Positions 62,962 through 64,000 of a DNA stretch of 64,000 nt are shown here, in pieces. The stretch is taken from NCBI RefSeq assembly GCF_019710575.1, contig NZ_JAHWFK010000005.1:124001-188000 (forward strand), given 5' to 3'. The stretch's first letter is position 1. Each line of letters opens with the position of its first letter. The notes under the pieces were generated by a model. That model did no database searches, was not told where the DNA came from, and was given only the letters and a program-made list of their open reading frames with translations. Position numbers and translations under genes: made by a program. The stretch comes from Paractinoplanes polyasparticus. GTDB lineage: Bacteria; Actinomycetota; Actinomycetes; Mycobacteriales; Micromonosporaceae.

Positions 62962-63351
62962 TCAGCCGCGGGCGTCGGCCAGCAGGCGGGAGACCCGGTC
63001 CAACAGGTCGGCGGAGTCGAAGGGCTTGGCCATGTAGTCGTCGGCGCCCATCGCGCGGCCCTGGCTCGCGTCGAGGTCGCGGCCGCGGGCGCTGAGGATC
63101 AGCACCGGGATGCGGGACGTGCGCGACATGCCCTGCAGTTGCTGGCAGACCGTGAGGCCGTCCAGGCCGGGCATGTCGATGTCCAGCACCACCAGGTCGG
63201 GGCGTTCGAGGTTGGCCGCGTTGAGGGCGGCGTTGCCGTTGTCGACCGTGACGGTCCGGTAGCCGGCCGCGGACAGGCGGAGCGCCAGCAGGTCGCGGAC
63301 GTCCTCGTCGTCCTCGGCGATCAGCACGGTCGAAGGCAGCAGCGATGTCAT
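62962..63351 (-). CDS. Single-domain response regulator
   Basis: The 129-aa receiver-only protein starts at ATG 63351 behind AGGAGCG. It has TVLIAEDDEDVRDLLALRL, the phospho-acceptor Asp in LVVLDIDMPGLDG, Ser in VLILSARG and Lys in DDYMAKPFDSADLL. With no output domain it probably relays phosphate or binds a partner. The next gene upstream encodes a GGDEF protein 68 bp away on the same strand, so they may form an operon controlling c-di-GMP. Confidence 0.9.
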   Translation of the reverse strand: MTSLLPSTVLIAEDDEDVRDLLALRLSAAGYRTVTVDNGNAALNAANLERPDLVVLDIDMPGLDGLTVCQQLQGMSRTSRIPVLILSARGRDLDASQGRAMGADDYMAKPFDSADLLDRVSRLLADARG

Positions 63352-63419
63352 GGGCGCTCCTGAGGAGAGGGGTGGTGTTCCGACCTGTCGGGTGGGACGC
63401 CGGGCCGGCCGAGAGGTTC

Positions 63420-64000
63420 TCAGTAGCGCGACGAGAGCAGTTCGGAGCGCTTTCGGTGCTTGGCGGCGCGCAGGGCGGCGCGGGCCCGGTCCAGCGCGGC
63501 CGGAACGCCGTCGGCCGGGTCGGTGGCGGCCCAGCCGATCGAGGCGGGCACCATGGCCGCCTCCAGTTCGGCGCTGATCCGGTTGATGACGGCTTCGGCG
63601 CCGGACGGGGTGCATCCCGGCAGGATCAGGCCGAACTCGTCGTCGCCGGCGCGGGCGACGAAGTCGGTGTCGCGGGTGGCACGCCGGGCCACGGCGGCCG
63701 CGGCCTTGAGGTAGGCGTCGCCCGTGGCGCGGCCCCGGGTGTCGTTGGTCGTCCGGAGGCCGTCCAGGTCGATCAGGACGACCACGGTCGGGTCGGCAAG
63801 GCGCTCGAAGCGGGCCTGGGCGCGTTCGACGATGTGCTCCCAGCCCCGCCGGTCGGGCAGGCCGGTGAGGGCGTCGGCCGCGGCGCCGAGGTGGTCGCGC
63901 AGCAGCGCGTTGGTGGCCAGGTCCTGGAGGCGGTCGGTGGCGAGCGCGGCGGTGAGCAGCCGGCCCAGCAACGCCAGCAGGGGTCCGGCGTCGGTCAGGC
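63420..64000 (-). CDS. GGDEF-domain protein, cut by the window edge, variant active site
   Basis: The frame is open to base 64000, so only the C-terminal 193 aa are present. A helical connector (LLTAALATDRLQDLATNALL) precedes a GGDEF domain: DALTGLPDRRGWE, VVLIDLDGLRTTNDTRG, ATGDAYLKAAAAVARR and ARAGDDEFGLILPG. The active-site motif is A-G-D-D-E-F rather than GG(D/E)EF, which often reduces or removes cyclase activity. It may be a degenerate sensor or a weak enzyme. The upstream sensory part is outside the window. Confidence 0.83.
   Translation of the reverse strand, partial: LTDAGPLLALLGRLLTAALATDRLQDLATNALLRDHLGAAADALTGLPDRRGWEHIVERAQARFERLADPTVVVLIDLDGLRTTNDTRGRATGDAYLKAAAAVARRATRDTDFVARAGDDEFGLILPGCTPSGAEAVINRISAELEAAMVPASIGWAATDPADGVPAALDRARAALRAAKHRKRSELLSSRY

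Noticed and set aside
1..64000. tRNA, rRNA or CRISPR features.
   Set aside because: I saw no cloverleaf T-arm signature in a plausible context, no rRNA sequence and no regularly spaced short repeats. A tRNA-scanning program would be decisive.

Overview
The window is about 72% GC, with long compact genes, many GTG/TTG starts and frequent ATGA/GTGA stop-start overlaps. It carries a conservon, a PopR-type clpP operon, a DmdR/IdeR iron box, a GH62 arabinofuranosidase and a tryptophanase/indole prenyltransferase pair. Together these point to a filamentous actinomycete, most likely of the Micromonosporaceae (Actinoplanes-like). The genus is inference. I saw no rRNA, tRNA, CRISPR array or replication origin. 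It looks like an accessory, chromosome-arm type of region with scattered gene remnants.

Layout. 0-2.4 kb: hydroxamate siderophore genes (formyltransferase and L-ornithine N-monooxygenase) diverging from one iron box. 2.5-8.5 kb: two tandem paralogous DUF4062 / RecG-type ATPase / NB-ARC proteins, one with TPRs, which look like STAND or NLR-type sensors of the kind found in phage defence. They end beside a truncated, frameshifted qcrB remnant (8.6-9.5 kb). 9.5-15.5 kb: lipoprotein, flavin-dependent 2-hydroxy-acid oxidase, MmyB-type regulator, short-chain dehydrogenase, methyltransferase, and a TetR regulator with a perfect operator in front of a TIM-barrel protein. 15.6-22.4 kb: broken epimerase, an unknown gene coupled to a hybrid histidine kinase, methyltransferase, broken threonine dehydratase, HEAT-repeat protein. 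22.5-29.1 kb: GGDEF-EAL protein; a sigma factor fused to a zinc anti-sigma motif, hydrophobic segments and an AbfB sugar-binding domain; divergent from it a secreted ricin-lectin/GH62 arabinofuranosidase; a membrane protein. 29.3-33.0 kb: complete conservon cvnABCD. 33.0-35.5 kb: DMATS indole prenyltransferase and tryptophanase.

35.7-43.1 kb: a catabolic cluster (GntR, CaiB-type CoA transferase, hydantoinase A and B, isochorismatase-like hydrolase) with a divergent HMG-CoA-lyase-like gene. Two near-identical GntR sites lie in the divergent promoter, and a 64-bp tandem duplication lies between hyuA and hyuB. 43.2-47.1 kb: two RibD/DHFR-like reductases, small membrane proteins, a GIY-YIG protein and an AraC regulator. 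47.2-51.1 kb: Tet(M)/Otr(A)-like ribosomal protection GTPase behind an overlapping leader ORF, then a secreted trypsin-fold pseudoprotease with VCBS repeats. 51.2-56.4 kb: PopR-like regulator, two ClpPs, a PopR-type palindrome, and a divergent pair of unknown genes (a membrane protein and a soluble partner). 56.5-64 kb: a giant kinase-ATPase-GAF-GGDEF protein, a transposase remnant, a low-coding stretch, a single-domain response regulator and a GGDEF protein cut by the window edge.

The strongest candidates for undescribed biology are the tandem DUF4062/NB-ARC pair, the sugar-sensing sigma factor next to GH62, the ClpP-linked unknown pair, and the trypsin-like protein that has lost both its His and its Ser.
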